NCBI GenBank assembly: GCA_036250225.1
Contig: JAPZLL010000014.1
Coordinates: 310,001 to 374,000, forward strand
Reading direction: 5' to 3'
Source of the DNA: Cercophora sp. LCS_1
Taxonomy: Eukaryota > Ascomycota > Sordariomycetes > Sordariales > Lasiosphaeriaceae
Length of the DNA stretch: 64,000 nucleotides
In this document: one piece after another, positions 38,559 to 50,739 of the stretch
Numbering within the stretch: the first letter of the stretch is position 1
How the letters are laid out: the number at the start of each line of letters is the position of its first letter
Notes under the pieces: model-generated
The model's input: only the letters and a program-made list of their open reading frames with translations
Database searches by the model: none
Told to the model about the DNA's origin: nothing
Program-made: the position numbers and the translations under genes

Positions 38559-41280
38559 CGAGCAGACTGGCAACCAGAATATCGGATCTCAGATGAGTGC
38601 GCCGTTGGCTGGAGATAGTAACTTTGAAACGAAACAGCCGTGTGGCCAGATAGCCCGGCGATCAGACAGCAACACAGCCGGATTCAGATCGAGGGAGGTG
38701 CAAAGGTGCCTTGTGGGGCTTCTAGAAGGCGGGCAGGCCAGCCTCTGGTCGTCAAGAGTTACCTTGGATGTGCGTTCGACGCTTCCAAATAATCTAATCT
38801 TTCATGCTCTGTCGCTGGTCTCGGCAATTTGCTCCTCCCGTCGTCGAAATTCTCCGACAAATCGACCCTTCCCATCTTGACGACGTTGATTGTGGGGCAG
38901 TCGCAACCCTCCACATGTTCGGGCCATGCCTTTGCTCCCGCAGCGCCCGCAGCGCCCGCAAGCTGTCTCGGCTGCAGCCGACCTGAGTGGGCCCGATTAT
39001 CTTCTGGCCTCGTCACAGCCTTTGCTGCAGCAAACTGAGAAGGCAATGCGCGCGACTCAGTGTGCGCATCTGATTGATCAGAGATTCCATTGCACAGCAT
39101 TTGTGTTCCCTCTGCGCGCATTCACCAACCAGGTGGCATTGCGTCACCAGCCAAGAACCGTCGGGTTGGACGGCGGGGACTCGAGTCCCCTGCCCAGCAC
39201 AGCATTGGCAAACAGCCTGGTGGGTTTGTTTCAGCACTGCTGTGAGGCAGTCCTGGTTTCCTTTTGCCGCTTGTTTCTGCTTCAGTGGCCGAGGAGAGTG
39301 GAGGGTCCTGGTCATCATCCGCCCCTCTGGCCCTCGCCTCTTCTCAAACTGCACCAGGCCCCTTGGCAACTTGGCCCACGCGTTTCAAACGCCCGAAAGC
39401 GGCTCCCCTGCCAGATCCTCCAGCCTCTAGAGACGGACCAGATGAGTTGGCGGCGATGCCGAACGCACAACATGCCGATGATCTTCAACGGCGGCCGAGA
39501 AACACTGCACCGCATTTCCTCCTCCCGCTGATCTAGCACGATCGGGCGCTAGATAGGGAATCGGCTTGAGTGCACCACCGGTGTTCAAGACAGCGCCGTG
39601 AGATAACGAGCAGGCAACATTTGCAGAGCGGAGGTATTGCACTGGCGCCGGCCGTTTGTCGGCCTCCAACAAGCTCACCGGACAGCAGGCATTGAGATGC
39701 CAGACGCGCGACTACACCACATATTCTTCTTGGCGTTGGCTTGCGTGGTGATCAAACCTCGCTCAAAGCTTCCGCTGTGTCTGCCGGACTGAATGGCATG
39801 ATAGAAGATGCATCGAAGATTCGACTGAAGATCATGGGCGCAGGGTGTAAACTGTCACTCAACAACGCGGTGGCACCCTCACGAACAACAAAATGTTCAT
39901 ATACATAGCTCACACGTCTACGGTGGGCAAAAAACTTCTGACGCTTCTCTAGAATACTTTGATGTCGCAAGGCCCACTTCCAGATCTGGCTGTCCCGTCT
40001 CCCATGGAGTGGGAGCTCTCGGCTCTCCAAACAGCAAGTCAAACCGAAGCACACCTCTGACAGCGGGTCACAACCAGACCCAGCCAAAGACCCCAGCTGC
40101 GGCCCGCCTTTGGCTTGTTGTCAAACGCCCACCTCGTCGCAAAAGGCTATCGATACGGCGCACATGCGCCGCCGGCTTTTGGTGCAAAGTCCTGGCTCCC
40201 ACCTCGTCTTCCTTCGCTGTCGGCCTGGATTTGAGCTCCGCAGGACGTGTGGTGATCGGCGAAACGCCTCATGCTCGTGCTCCTGACCGTGGACCTGTAG
40301 AGAACATCCCGGTTGCTCCACGCACGAGCTTCCTTGCGTGCTGCAACCTGTCTCTAGGCTCTAAATCGACGCTGTACATGCTGCAAGTCGACTCCGCGAC
40401 TCCGCAGCCCCAGGTTACGACACCTCGAAGACAGCAGCTGGAAAGGAGCAACTCTCATATGGGCGAGGTGACACGGACCAGCAAGTCTTGTTACTGTCCT
40501 GTAGCTCGTCTCGTCCAGCCCAGGCCGCTGCCTAGGCTGGTATCACTCAGGACCAAGTCACGCAGGGATACAGGAAAGTCTGTCTCTCCATCAACACCAA
40601 GTCGACCCGGGGCTCGAAGTCCCCAAGAGCTGCTCCGCACCCAACCAGGCCCAGCCGGAGTGCGCAAGACGCCGCTGCGATACCAGCTGGGGAAACGCCA
40701 CAAGCCATTTATTGTTCCCCAACCTGCAGTCCCGCATCCGACGCCAGACACCGCAATCCGAGATTTGCACTTGGGCCATCCGGTTGGAGCATCTGACGCG
40801 CCCGCTCCGTGACCCCCAGCCAGGGGTTCCTGCGGACCCGCATTCAAAGTGACGGCTTGGACCCCTCCACCCCATCTCTCCCCACATCAACCCATCCCAA
40901 AGCAACTTTGGCACTTTGGGGGCTTCGGCTCTCATCTCATCTTTTGACAAGTACACACCATCTGGACCCGGCTGTGCCATCCATTCTCTTCTGTTGTTCT
41001 CCCCTTAGATTTTCATGTTTGTCCTGGCGATATACCCTGTCCTATCCCGACCTGTCTGTCTCGGGAATTGGCCATTTCAACTTCATCTTCGTCAACATTC
41101 ACTTTCAACACCGTGTGCTTGAGCCTGGCTCCCTTTGTTTGACTCGCTCACTGGTTGCCTTTACCAACAACGCCTCTCGGCACGCCATTTTCTACGTCGC
41201 CCAAACTGGCTGCGTCAACTCTTACGGCCTATCCGGCCAGCTTCGACTCTATTTTCCCAGGCTGCTTTGGTCCTGGAATT
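38559..41280. other. Long gene-free region upstream of the Zn2Cys6 gene
   Basis: About 2.7 kb between ASA1 and the transcription-factor gene. The longest open frames (38890-39531 and 40009-40812, plus strand) begin with non-ATG codons and show no recognisable domain. The last 300 bp are pyrimidine-rich, like a fungal 5' leader. Long upstream regions are usual for regulatory genes. Confidence 0.55.
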
Positions 41281-43862
41281 ATGAATCACCACCTCACGTA
41301 CCCGAGCCAAGTTCCTGACGACCGAAACTTGCACATCTCTTCTTACCATGCAGAGCCCTCGCCGCCCTACACGACGCCAGACAGCAGCCCCAGCTTTGGT
41401 GACCAGTTTGAGGTATCACCACCCAAGAGACAGAGGCTGGCCTCGCCTGGGACCACCATTACCAGACCGAGGAAATCCTCGGTTAAGCGCATTCCAAGAA
41501 CCATGACTCCCGCGCCGGAATCTTCCCGTCGCGGCATCACCCCCGAGGATGGGAACATCCAAACCCAGCAAACCAAGGCAACCTCCACGCCATCGACGAG
41601 TAAATCCCGACGAGTACGAACAGGGTGTCTAACATGCCGTGAACGTCACCTGAAATGCGACGAGGGCTTACCCCATTGTAACAACTGCCGCAAAAGCAAT
41701 CGCGATTGCAAACGAGGCGTCCGGCTTAACTTCATCGATATCAGGGTTGAGAACCCCCCAGTGATACCAGCCACGCACGAATGGTCAGGTGAGCCAATGT
41801 CTTTCCTTCCAACCGTCGTCTTGCATTGGCTATGTCGCCTGGGTGCTAACGACCACAAGTGGGCTTCCGTGATGAGTCGCGCTCAATTGCGTCCGAGTAC
41901 CAGGGCGGTCTCGGACGATACCCTCCCTTGTCCGAGAAGGATACCACCCCGCCACGGGTACCGACTGCGGACAGTGTTATGGAAAGGCAGCCCGTGGCTA
42001 TGAACACCGGCCGGGAACTTGGCCCTGCCGCTTTCCAGCCTAGCCAACGATCCTGGCAACACCCGGCACCGCAGCCAACACCAGTATACGATGAGGCCAT
42101 GATGCATGCTCATCGGAACAGTGAACCCTTTCCGCCCTCAGCAACGGCAGGTCCACAACTTAGTCACGCCTCGGTGGCTGGGGCAGGCATGTCTTTTGAC
42201 CAGTATGCAAACAGGGAAGATGGCTTCCGCAGGCCCCACGTCTCTCGGCCCAACGACTTTGCTACTTTCGCATCGCCTTCGTTTACTCCCGGAATTGACA
42301 CGACACCGCAAACGCATCACTCAAGCGGACTCGCCACGCCGCAAGTCTCAAGCGTGTCTGATGGCTTGATGACACCGCCGAATGAAAGGGCAGGAGGCGA
42401 ACGGGAGTATCTTAGCGAGGAAGACGACATCCGCTTCATGCAGGCATACGTCGATGATGTGTCCGGATGGATGGAGATTCTTGACAAGGATAAACACTTT
42501 AGCAAGGCGATACCGATCCTCGCGCTCAAGTCGCCCATGCTTCTCAACGCTCTCCTTGCCTGCGGGGCTAAGCAGGTGGCGCGGATGAATAAACAAAGCG
42601 ACGACAAGGCACATGTCTACTACGACAACTCGACAAAGCAGCTGCTAGCTTGTCTAAAAGACCCCGACCGAGACATGGCTGAGTGCGCAACCACAGCGGC
42701 CATTCTCAACGTGTACGAAATCATGGGTGACAAGCCTAACCAGCGGATGAGCCACATTGCTGGAGCTCGCGCCCTGATTCGAGAGTGTGACTGGGATGCT
42801 TCCACTCCCGGGATCGGCGGTGCATGCTTTTGGCTCAACATCGGCCTGGAAATCTTTAGTTGTTTGTCTTTCAACTGGCAAACAGCGTGGGAACCCGACA
42901 ACTGGGGCCTGGACCTCGGATTTACCGAATGGGCACCAACACCCCGGACAAACGCCTCCGATGATGATGGGGACGGCATGCTCAGAGCAAATGACGGTGA
43001 TGAGGAACTTTGGGTCCAGCGTATGTTCTACATTGTTGCTAAGATCACCAACTTCCGTGCCAGCATCCCTCGGTTCCAGGAGCCATCACCGCACGATGAG
43101 CAAATTCGCCGGCAGGGCCGATTCAACGAGTGGAAGAAGCTCAAGGGACTCTGTGATGCCTGGAACAGCAACTGCCCTCGCTCAATGCAGCCGTATGCTT
43201 ATTCTCACACGACCAAATCCCTGTTTCCCCGTGTCTGGTGAGTACTTTTCTCGGTGACTATGTGTCCCGACATCAGCTAACCTCGTCGCGCAAGGCTCAT
43301 CAAAAGACCCGCCATCTTGGGCCGCTTGTTCTACCACACAGCCTTGTGTCTGCTCGCACAAATCAACCCGATGGAATCCTGCGACAGCGAGGACAATCGT
43401 GTGTCACAGGAGTTCCACGCCCAGCACACCTGCGGCATCCTGGCCCACACCAACGACCACGCCGTCATGTCGGGCGCTATTCGATGTCTCGCCGTTGCTG
43501 GCGCCGCCCTTGGCAAACGCGAAGAACAAGCAGAGGCACTCGCAATCCTTGACCGCGTTGAGAGAGAAACTGGGTGGAAACTCGACAAGGTGTGCGCTCA
43601 ACTTAGGAGCGACTGGGGCTGGGAGACAGGTTCCCGCACTCTTCCCAAACCAGGCCGTACGTCTTCGAATCCTGGCCCACCGCCGAATTTCTTTTCCACG
43701 TCGGCCGTCTCAACACCAGGTAGCTTGGCAGCACCCACGCCAACCCGGCCCAACATCAATCCATTGTTGATCAACGCCGACTTTTCCAACCAAAACCATC
43801 CATATCAGACTTTTTATGAGCCGCCCAACAAATCGGCTAGGGTTCACAGTCACAGCACTTGA
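41281..43862 (+). CDS. Zn(II)2Cys6 transcription factor
   Basis: Fungal binuclear zinc cluster regulator of 817 residues. Exons are 41281-41788, 41860-43237 and 43295-43862. The DNA-binding domain at about residues 115-143 is CLTCRERHLKCDEGLPHC followed by NNCRKSNRDC, spacing C-x2-C-x6-C-x6-C-x2-C-x6-C, and is preceded by a basic SKSRRVRTG. It is not at the extreme N-terminus: about 110 Ser/Pro/Thr-rich residues come first. The middle third is low complexity. From about residue 330 (EYLSEEDDIRFMQAYVDDVSGWME) the helical fungal-specific regulatory domain begins and runs to about 700 (ALLACGAKQVARMN, ACFWLNIGLEIFSCLSFNW). The C-terminal tail is Pro/Asn/Ser-rich. Target genes cannot be inferred; no biosynthetic cluster surrounds it. 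Splice frames at G|TG and TG|G are consistent. Confidence 0.92.
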
Positions 43863-44611
43863 GCGGGTGGCTAGCCCTGAACCGCATCATATCTAGGTTG
43901 GGATCAATGTTGTGTTTTGGGTTTCAATCTTATTTTCGCTTCTTCTCCAGCAGCGTGTCTGCAATTATGCATAGGCGGGCTTTTGGTACTTGATAATACC
44001 CGGTTGGATAGACCCGGCATTGGATTTGCTGTTGGTTAGCATCACAGTGTGGCATTTAGCATTTACAAACATTCTGATTTTGACAAACCTGATCTCGAGC
44101 AACAATGTGAACTGAGGACCCACAACATGTCGCAAAGCCACCGTCAAGTACAAGCCAATTCTGGTTCGTCATGGTCTTCCCCTATGGATACTAATACCAA
44201 GTTAGTATGTATGGGACTAGTGGCCAAATATGACATTGATTGTCATGCTTGGTGTAATTCGCTGATCTGTATGCCTCCTTTGAGCTAACGAGATACGTCT
44301 GTGCCGTCTAACCTCTGTCCTCTGCGCTAGCCCACCCAAACGGATAGCCTCCGACGCATCCTTCTATCATGAGTTCGTCTCAGTCTTCCAGCGAGACCAA
44401 AGCTGTGGGTGTTTGGGTTCTAACCCCCATGGCAGTGAGGTAGGAGTAAAGCCCCATGTCGACTTCGTCAACTGCTGGCATGGAGCCTCGAATACCCACC
44501 ACGCCTCGAAGTCATATCCATTGCTTTGCCATGTGGCCTTCTCCACGTGCGCTTCTAATTCCCAGCGCTACGATTCGATCCGTTCCCGCGCTTCGAACAC
44601 CGCATGTCCAT
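43863..44611. other. Convergent intergenic region
   Basis: A 749-bp tail-to-tail spacer between the Zn2Cys6 gene and the HAD gene. AT content is higher than in the exons. No supported gene. Confidence 0.6.
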
Positions 44612-45740
44612 TCAGGCAGAGGATTTGTCACCCTCTATGACTTGAACAACCTCACCGTCGTCGATGAAGCCCTCCTCTTTCATGGCAGGCTCGTCCTCCA
44701 CCTCGACCGGCGGAACGACGATGCCGTACTTCTCGTAGGGAAAGTCAACCAGAGTCGGGAGATACTCGGCGAACCCATCGTCGATCTCGCCGAGTTGATG
44801 CAGATCAACATCGCCAGCCTCACCGGTTCTCCCGGCAAGAACTTCAGATTCGCGACCGGCGTAGACCTTCTTGAGCATGGGGTGAGGGCACCAGACAACA
44901 CGCATGCCTGCGCGTCGGCCGGCTTCGACACCGGGAACGCTGTCCTCAAACACTAGGCATTCCTCTGGTTTTATCGGGGTTTCTCCGGAGGGAAGCGAGT
45001 CGTTGATGGTCTTCAGGGCGAGGAGGAAGATGTCGGGCAGGGGCTTGCCTCGGCCAGGGGTGATGCGGTTGTCGTCTCCGAGGACACGGCGGTGGGACGG
45101 GAAGACGCTGAAGAGCTCGGTTAGATGGTTTGTTTTGAGCCGGAAGTTGGTCTCGTGGGATGATGTGGCGAGGGCGATGTGTACCCGGTGGTGAGCCTTT
45201 GAAGCGCCGTTGCCGTTGCCGTTACCGTTGCCGTTGCCGTTTGCCGGGGCACCGTTGCCTGTGGCCTTGGACGAGTCTGTGAGGTCCCAGTAGCGGGTCC
45301 GCCCGAGGTCTCCCAGGAGCTTCACGATGCCGGGGAGCGGTTGGGTGCCGGGGAAGTGCTGGCCCTGGAGTTCGTAGAGCTGTCTTGCGTACTCCTCAAA
45401 GCTGATGGGGAGCTGGGCCCTAGATAGGGTGTAAGTTACCTCTCGATTTGGGTCGTAGGGTATCAAGGGTAGGCCTTTACCAATCGTGAAAGATCTTGTT
45501 CGCTGCGGGTCCTGGACGACCCTGGAGCTTCGCTTTGATTGTCCAGGGGAGCTTGGGTCGCTGGTACTTTTCGAGGATGAGGTTGACGCAGAGGGTGTAA
45601 ATGTCCTCTGTGTCGAGCAGCAGGCCGTCCATATCGAAAAGACAGGCGCGGATGGGTGGGAATCTTGAAGAAGTAGCGTCAGTACAATACCGACGCCTTG
45701 AGGGGAAATTGATCCATCGCTGGAGAGCCCTGGGCAGCAT
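44612..45740 (-). CDS. HAD-superfamily phosphatase, possibly mitochondrial
   Basis: Haloacid dehalogenase-type hydrolase of 355 residues, similar in plan to pseudouridine-5'-phosphatase/DOG/GPP-like enzymes that act on small phosphoesters. Exons are 45740-45481 and 45419-44612 (TG|GTAAAG...TCTAG|G). Motif I is CLFDMDGLLLDTED (nucleophile Asp36, Asp38), motif II the Ser/Thr in HIALATSS, and motifs III/IV are in GRGKPLPDIFLLAL and CLVFEDSVPGVEAGRRAGM. The first 25 residues (MLPRALQRWINFPSRRRYC) are basic and amphipathic, a likely mitochondrial presequence. An unusual (GN)n run from a CCGTTG-type microsatellite at about 45208-45243 interrupts the cap-domain side and may vary in length between strains. 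The in-frame codon at 45791 is TTG, so the ATG at 45740 was used. Confidence 0.85.
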
Positions 45741-46918
45741 TGTGGTCAAGGTTGCAAGTGGTCGCCTCTGATGTTTGTGTATGGTTGACAAGTGTGGCTA
45801 TCCAGAATCTTCAAAACAAATCAATGCCGAAATTTGCAACTGATTTGCAAACACTAGTGTGCGTCTCTACGGTAAATCCAGCCCAGGACATCTTCTAAAG
45901 TAGTAGAGGACCTTTCTCAGGAAGGGGCGGGGAACAGTTTCGAGAAACTTACTCAGTTCTGGGCGCCATCTCGAATGTCGGGAAGGTAAAGTATGCAAAC
46001 GGGCAAGAGCGGTTGAGGAGAGTTCGGTCGTCCTTCAGGAAGGCCGGGTTGCTGGTGGTTCCTGGAAGCTGTCTACACTAGGGGAAGGAGTAGGGGCGAT
46101 GTTAGTTTGTAGGGCTGGAGATGAGTTGGGTGGAGGTCAAGGAACGGCGGGGAAGGTCAGGCGCCTCGGGCTAATTTGAGGTTTCCAAAAGCATGAGACA
46201 AAAGAACCCCTTGATAAGGACAACAGACGGATTGGAAATGAGTCAAGGATATGGCGTCAAGGTTCTTGATGAGAGGAGCAGGTGGGAACAAAAAAATATG
46301 GAGCCATGATGTCGGGTTGCGGCTGCAACTGCGGGGACCCGGCGATACGCTAGCGAATTCAGTCGCTACCCCTGCTGCTGCCACCGCGAACCACCAAAGG
46401 AGCTTCAGCACAGCTTTGCGATGTTCTCGCGACTTTTCCCGATGCCTCATGTCCAGAATGCGGTAGCATTCAGCGCAGCTGCAGATGCCCAGTCTGGTGG
46501 AGGAACATCACGGCGGGATTTCTCGGGCCGTTTACCCTTGCGAAACGGCCGGCAGCCGAGGAAGCTGAGAGATAAGAAACCCGGACGCCATTGAAAAGCG
46601 CGCTAAAATGCCAGCCGGCGTCGAAGCTTCACCGTTGTTTGTCAGGGGTTCCAGGTGGTGGGGTAGCGTCGTGCTTCAGACGATGGTGCCTAACGGGAAG
46701 AGGCATAGATGACGTGATGCGCTCTGGAAGCGAGGAGGGTAAGGCCTGTCACTTCGCATGTGAAAAAAAGGACCACGCCCAATCTGGCGCATTTGACAAT
46801 TGACACTACCACCATCCTACCTTCACCTTTGCGCCCGTCCACCACGATCCCCGCTGGCCCGTCGCTGCGACTTGCCGGGGCTTTCTGACAAATCGGAACA
46901 ACGGGATATGGGTATATC
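45741..46918. other. Divergent gene-free region
   Basis: About 1.2 kb between the HAD gene and the TPR gene. A TGAGTCA word occurs at 46239-46245, but without supporting context. No coding region with support. Confidence 0.55.
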
Positions 46919-47883
46919 ATGGCTGCCAATGATGCGAAGCGAACCGCCCACGATGGGGCGCAGGTTCGTGAGGACGGCGGTCGTGAGGACCATGGAACGC
47001 AAGGCCAAGAGTACGACGAGAAATTGGAGAGATTTCCCCCAGAGGAAGAAGCTGCAAGTGGCATATGCTTTCCCGTGTCCGGCTAAATCCGCTGACAGTG
47101 GCTGACTGGTCGCTGCAGTCGATGGTGAACACATCCAACGAGCGCAAAACAGAGGCCAACTCTCTCTTCACATCAGCGAAGTACGATGCTGCAATTGACA
47201 AATACGACGAAGCCGTCGCAGTTTGCCCGTCATATCTCGGCTATGAACTCGCCGTCCTGAGATCTAACGTCGCCGCGTGCCACCTGCAGCTTGGTGAATG
47301 GAAAGAAGCTATGAGCAATGCAACAAAGGCTCTCGATGACCTCGATCGTGTGGAAAAGGAGCTGGAACAAGAGCAGGAAAGCAAACAGGCAGACAAAACC
47401 GAAGCTGGCGATGACGCTGTAGAACTGGAGATAGTCAGTCCCGGTGCAGCAAAAGCAGGCCCCGCCCTGCCAACGGAGTCAAAGGTGGATGACGGAGCTG
47501 CCGCGCGAAGTCAGCGCAAAAAGGACATCTCAAGAATCCGCGCAAAGGCGTTGATGAGGCGAGCGCGCGCAAGGGGCGAACTTGGCGGGTGGTCGAACCT
47601 CGACGGTGCACTTGAGGACTACAAACGACTGAGCGCAATGGAAGGGGTTCTCTCAGCCGTCGATAAGACCACCGTCCGAAAGCAAATTATCACACTCACA
47701 CCTCGCGCCAAGGTTGCCCAGGAGAAGGAGACCGCAGAGATGTGGTCGAAACTGAAGGATCTGGGCAATGGTTTGCTGAAACCGTTCGGTCTGAGTACAG
47801 ACAACTTCAAGATGGTCAAGGACGAGAAAACGGGCGGCTACAGCATGAACTTTGAGGGCGGGGGTCAATCTTCCAGGGGTTGA
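46919..47883 (+). CDS. TPR protein, TTC1-like
   Basis: Tetratricopeptide adaptor of about 307 residues, related to TTC1-type co-chaperone proteins that bind Hsp70/Hsp90. The acidic, charged N-terminus starts at the ATG at 46919 (MAANDAKRTAHDGAQ) and runs to PPEEEAA. The TPR part shows KTEANSLFTSAKYDAAIDKYDEAV, LAVLRSNVAACHLQLGEWKEAM and a third helix pair around ALEDYKRL. A family C-terminal signature (GLSTDNFKMVKDEKTGGYSMNF) closes it. One short intron lies between the parts. Best fit is 47058-47098 (41 nt, GTGGCA...GACAG); a second acceptor at 47119 would need a different donor. Exon 2 ends at 47883. The reading frame is secure from TSNERKTEAN onward, but the intron borders are uncertain. 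Confidence 0.8.
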
Positions 47884-48935
47884 GCTGCATCTTACAATCC
47901 GGGCGAGCTGACTCCCACCCTATTCGTGATCCTGCGGTAAAAGGTTGAGCGACTCGAAATCGATGGCGGACATGCTGCAGTTCAGAAGCACCAAGTGGTG
48001 GCACGATATTGCAGTCCCAAGTCCCGACAGCAGGCTCGAAATGCCCTTACACTCACACCATTATCCTTGGCGAATCGCATAGGTATATATACCTTTAGAC
48101 AAAAGTTGGATTTTAGGTACTAGCCTTCTATAGTTTGCAGAGGGTGTCGGACGGTCGACTCGGCTGAGCTGACCAGCTACAGATCCCGACGTCTGTCGCC
48201 ATACCCTTTAGTTCTCTGGTATCCCTCCCCAGAAGAAACACGGCGTGGAACCGTCAAATGCTGATAGCTTAATCTGGCCAAACTGCCAAACGCTCAGGTC
48301 ATGTGAAGACACCGTCTACCAAGCCTGCGCACTGGTACTTCTCTGTGGTGGCGGGCATCTTCACCTGCCCTGCCCGACTTTTACGTAATCCTAGAGATCT
48401 GTGACGATTTTATAAGGCCTTCAATTATCAAGAGGCTAGAATGACTCCTTTTGGTGGATGTAATACGTTCTCACCGGCTTTGCTCTCTTGGTCTTCCCTG
48501 GGATTGTCTTGGCGAGTGGAAGAGGCGCCAGAACTCAAATCCATTGATGCGCGAGATTGGACTCAATTCACCCGGAATATTACACTTGGAAATCTATTGC
48601 TGGGCGTTCGATCGTACACTCTGACTCAGGGAGAAATCATCAACTCTGCCCCTTTCTGTTGGGCTTGTGATTGTAAACATCGAGGGACCCACGGCAGTTG
48701 TCACCAGCCGGGAGGAGTGGCAAATGGGAGGACCCACATGGAAGCGATAGGATTGCTTATCAACCAACGCGGGGCAATTTTGTGGTTGATAAAAATCTCG
48801 AGGACTAAGTTGCCCCGCTGTCAACGGATTCAAGGTTGTCGCCGTGACTTTCCTTTGGGACAGCAATTCTACGAGGAAAATCCTCCTCAACGACACACCT
48901 CGCTTTTCGCAGAACACCGACAGAAGAGCGCGACC
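47884..48935. other. Gene-free region upstream of NMD3
   Basis: About 1.05 kb between two plus-strand genes: TPR 3' flank and NMD3 promoter. The open frame at 48441-49076 mixes leader and exon 1 in another frame and is not supported. Confidence 0.6.
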
Positions 48936-50556
48936 ATGGATATTGACACTCCGATGGGCATGGTCCCTTTAGACCCAAACATGGGGACATCAAGGACAGG
49001 AGCAACGTGCGAAATCCAAATTCCTAGTAATCTGGCACATGCTGACGCTTTATGCCTACAGAATTTTGTGCTGTAACTGCGGCGCCCCTATTGACGGAAC
49101 CTCTTCTGCCGGCGCTCTTTGCTACGACTGCATCAAATCCACCGTCGACATTTCACAAGGGATTCCCAGAGAGGGCACACTGCACTTCTGCCGAGACTGC
49201 GACCGATGGCTGATGCCGCCGAATAGCTGGGTCACGGCGCCTCCCGAGTCGCGAGAGTTGCTGTCGTTGTGTTTGAAGAAGCTACGAAATTTGGGCAAGG
49301 TCCGGATCACAGATGCTCGATTCGTCTGGACAGAGCCTCATTCGAGGAGAGTCAGGGTCAAGATCACAATCCAGGACTCGGTGGCAGATGGTGTTCTCAT
49401 GCAGCAAAGTTTCGAAGTCGTCTACGTCGTCGCCTACCAGCAATGCAGAGAGTGCGCCAAGTCATACACGGCCAACGTTTGGCGCGCCGCCGTCCAGGTT
49501 CGCCAAAAAGTCACACACAAGCGCACATTCCTGCTCCTCGAACAGTTGATCCTCAAGCACCAAGCCCACCGAGACACAATCAACATCAAGGAGGAGAAGG
49601 ATGGTATCGATTTCTACTTTGCTCAGCAAAACCAAGCGGTGTCGTTCATCAACTTTCTCAAATCTGTGATCCCGGTGTTTGTCAAGGAGTCCAAACACCT
49701 CATTTCGCAAGACAGCCACACCGGAAACAAGCAGTACAAGTTCAGTTACTCGGCGGAGATTGTGCCGATCTGCAGAGACGACTTGGTTGCTCTTCCCATC
49801 AAACTTGCGAAGCAGATCGGCAACATTTCGCCTCTTGTTCTGTGCCACCGAATCGGCACGTCCGTCAACTTCCTGGACCCAAACACCCTTCAGACAGCCG
49901 AAGTTAGCGCCGATATCTACTGGCGAAACCCCTTTATGCCGCTCGCTGGCGCTCCGGAGATGGTCGAGTTCATTGTGATGGATACTGAACCCACAGGCCA
50001 GCGCAGGGGCAAATGGGTTCTGTCAGAAGTTACGGTCGCGAGGGCTTCAGATCTCGGCTCCAACGATACAACATATTTCGCGAGGAGCCACCTTGGAAAT
50101 CTGCTGCATCCCGGCGATTCCGTCATGGGCTTTCTCCTCGCCGGCTCCAATTTCAACTCTGCCTTGTTCGACGCGATGGAAGAGTCCAAGACATACGGAT
50201 CAACAATACCAGATGTTGTGTTGGTGAAGAAGCACTATCCCAACAGGAGGAAGAACAAGAGGAGAAACTGGAAGCTCAAGCGTATGGCCAAGGACGAGGG
50301 TGAACTGCTGCCCAAGGCGGCGGACCAGGCACGCATGGACGCCGAGTATGAGAACTTCCTCCGGGATGTGGAAGAAGACGAAGAATTGCGAGCAGCCTTG
50401 GCGTTGTACAAGAACACCAAGAAGACGAGGGCCCAAGATCCTGACGCCATGAGTGTCGCCGAGACGGAGATGACGGTGGATGAAGACGGGCCGAAGATTA
50501 GCATGGACGAGCTTCTTGATGACTTTGATGAGCTAGATATCCAGGACGAGGCGTAA
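48936..50556 (+). CDS. NMD3: 60S ribosomal export adaptor Nmd3
   Basis: Adaptor that binds late pre-60S subunits and recruits Crm1 for nuclear export. Exons 48936-49006 and 49062-50556 encode 521 residues; the junction AC|GTGCGA...CTACAG|A restores TRTGATILCCNCG. The N-terminal zinc-binding region carries CCNCGAP, CYDC, HFCRDC and CRECAKSY pairs. The central region has KVTHKRTFLLLEQLILKH, IDFYFAQQNQAVSFINFLKSV and LCHRIGTSVNFLDP, all typical of Nmd3. The C-terminus carries a basic NRRKNKRRNWKLKRM segment (nuclear import) and an acidic leucine-rich end (MDELLDDFDELDIQDE) where the family's nuclear export signal lies. Yeast Nmd3 is 518 residues, so length matches. Exon 1 encodes only the first 24 residues. 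Confidence 0.96.
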
Positions 50557-50739
50557 ATATCGAATTAGTTCTGGGAGGCAAAGGGAGCGTTCATGACCGA
50601 CGGTTTGTCGATGTCGGATGGACGCCAAGAAGCTACCTAACAAAAAACGCGCGAATTTCATGACAGAAACAATCCTAATCCAGTTCTTGTTACCTCTATC
50701 CAAAGTCGTTTCCTTGAATCACAAATACTCACCATCCAA

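Noticed and set aside
38890..39531. 213-codon plus-strand frame
   Set aside because: It has a non-ATG start and low-complexity translation, with no neighbouring exons that fit.
40009..40812. 267-codon plus-strand frame upstream of the Zn2Cys6 gene
   Set aside because: It starts with GTG, the first ATG is about 120 codons in, and no domain or splice pattern supports it.
46239..46245. TGAGTCA as a Gcn4/CPC1 site
   Set aside because: The word is expected several times by chance in 64 kb, and neither neighbouring gene is an amino-acid biosynthesis gene.
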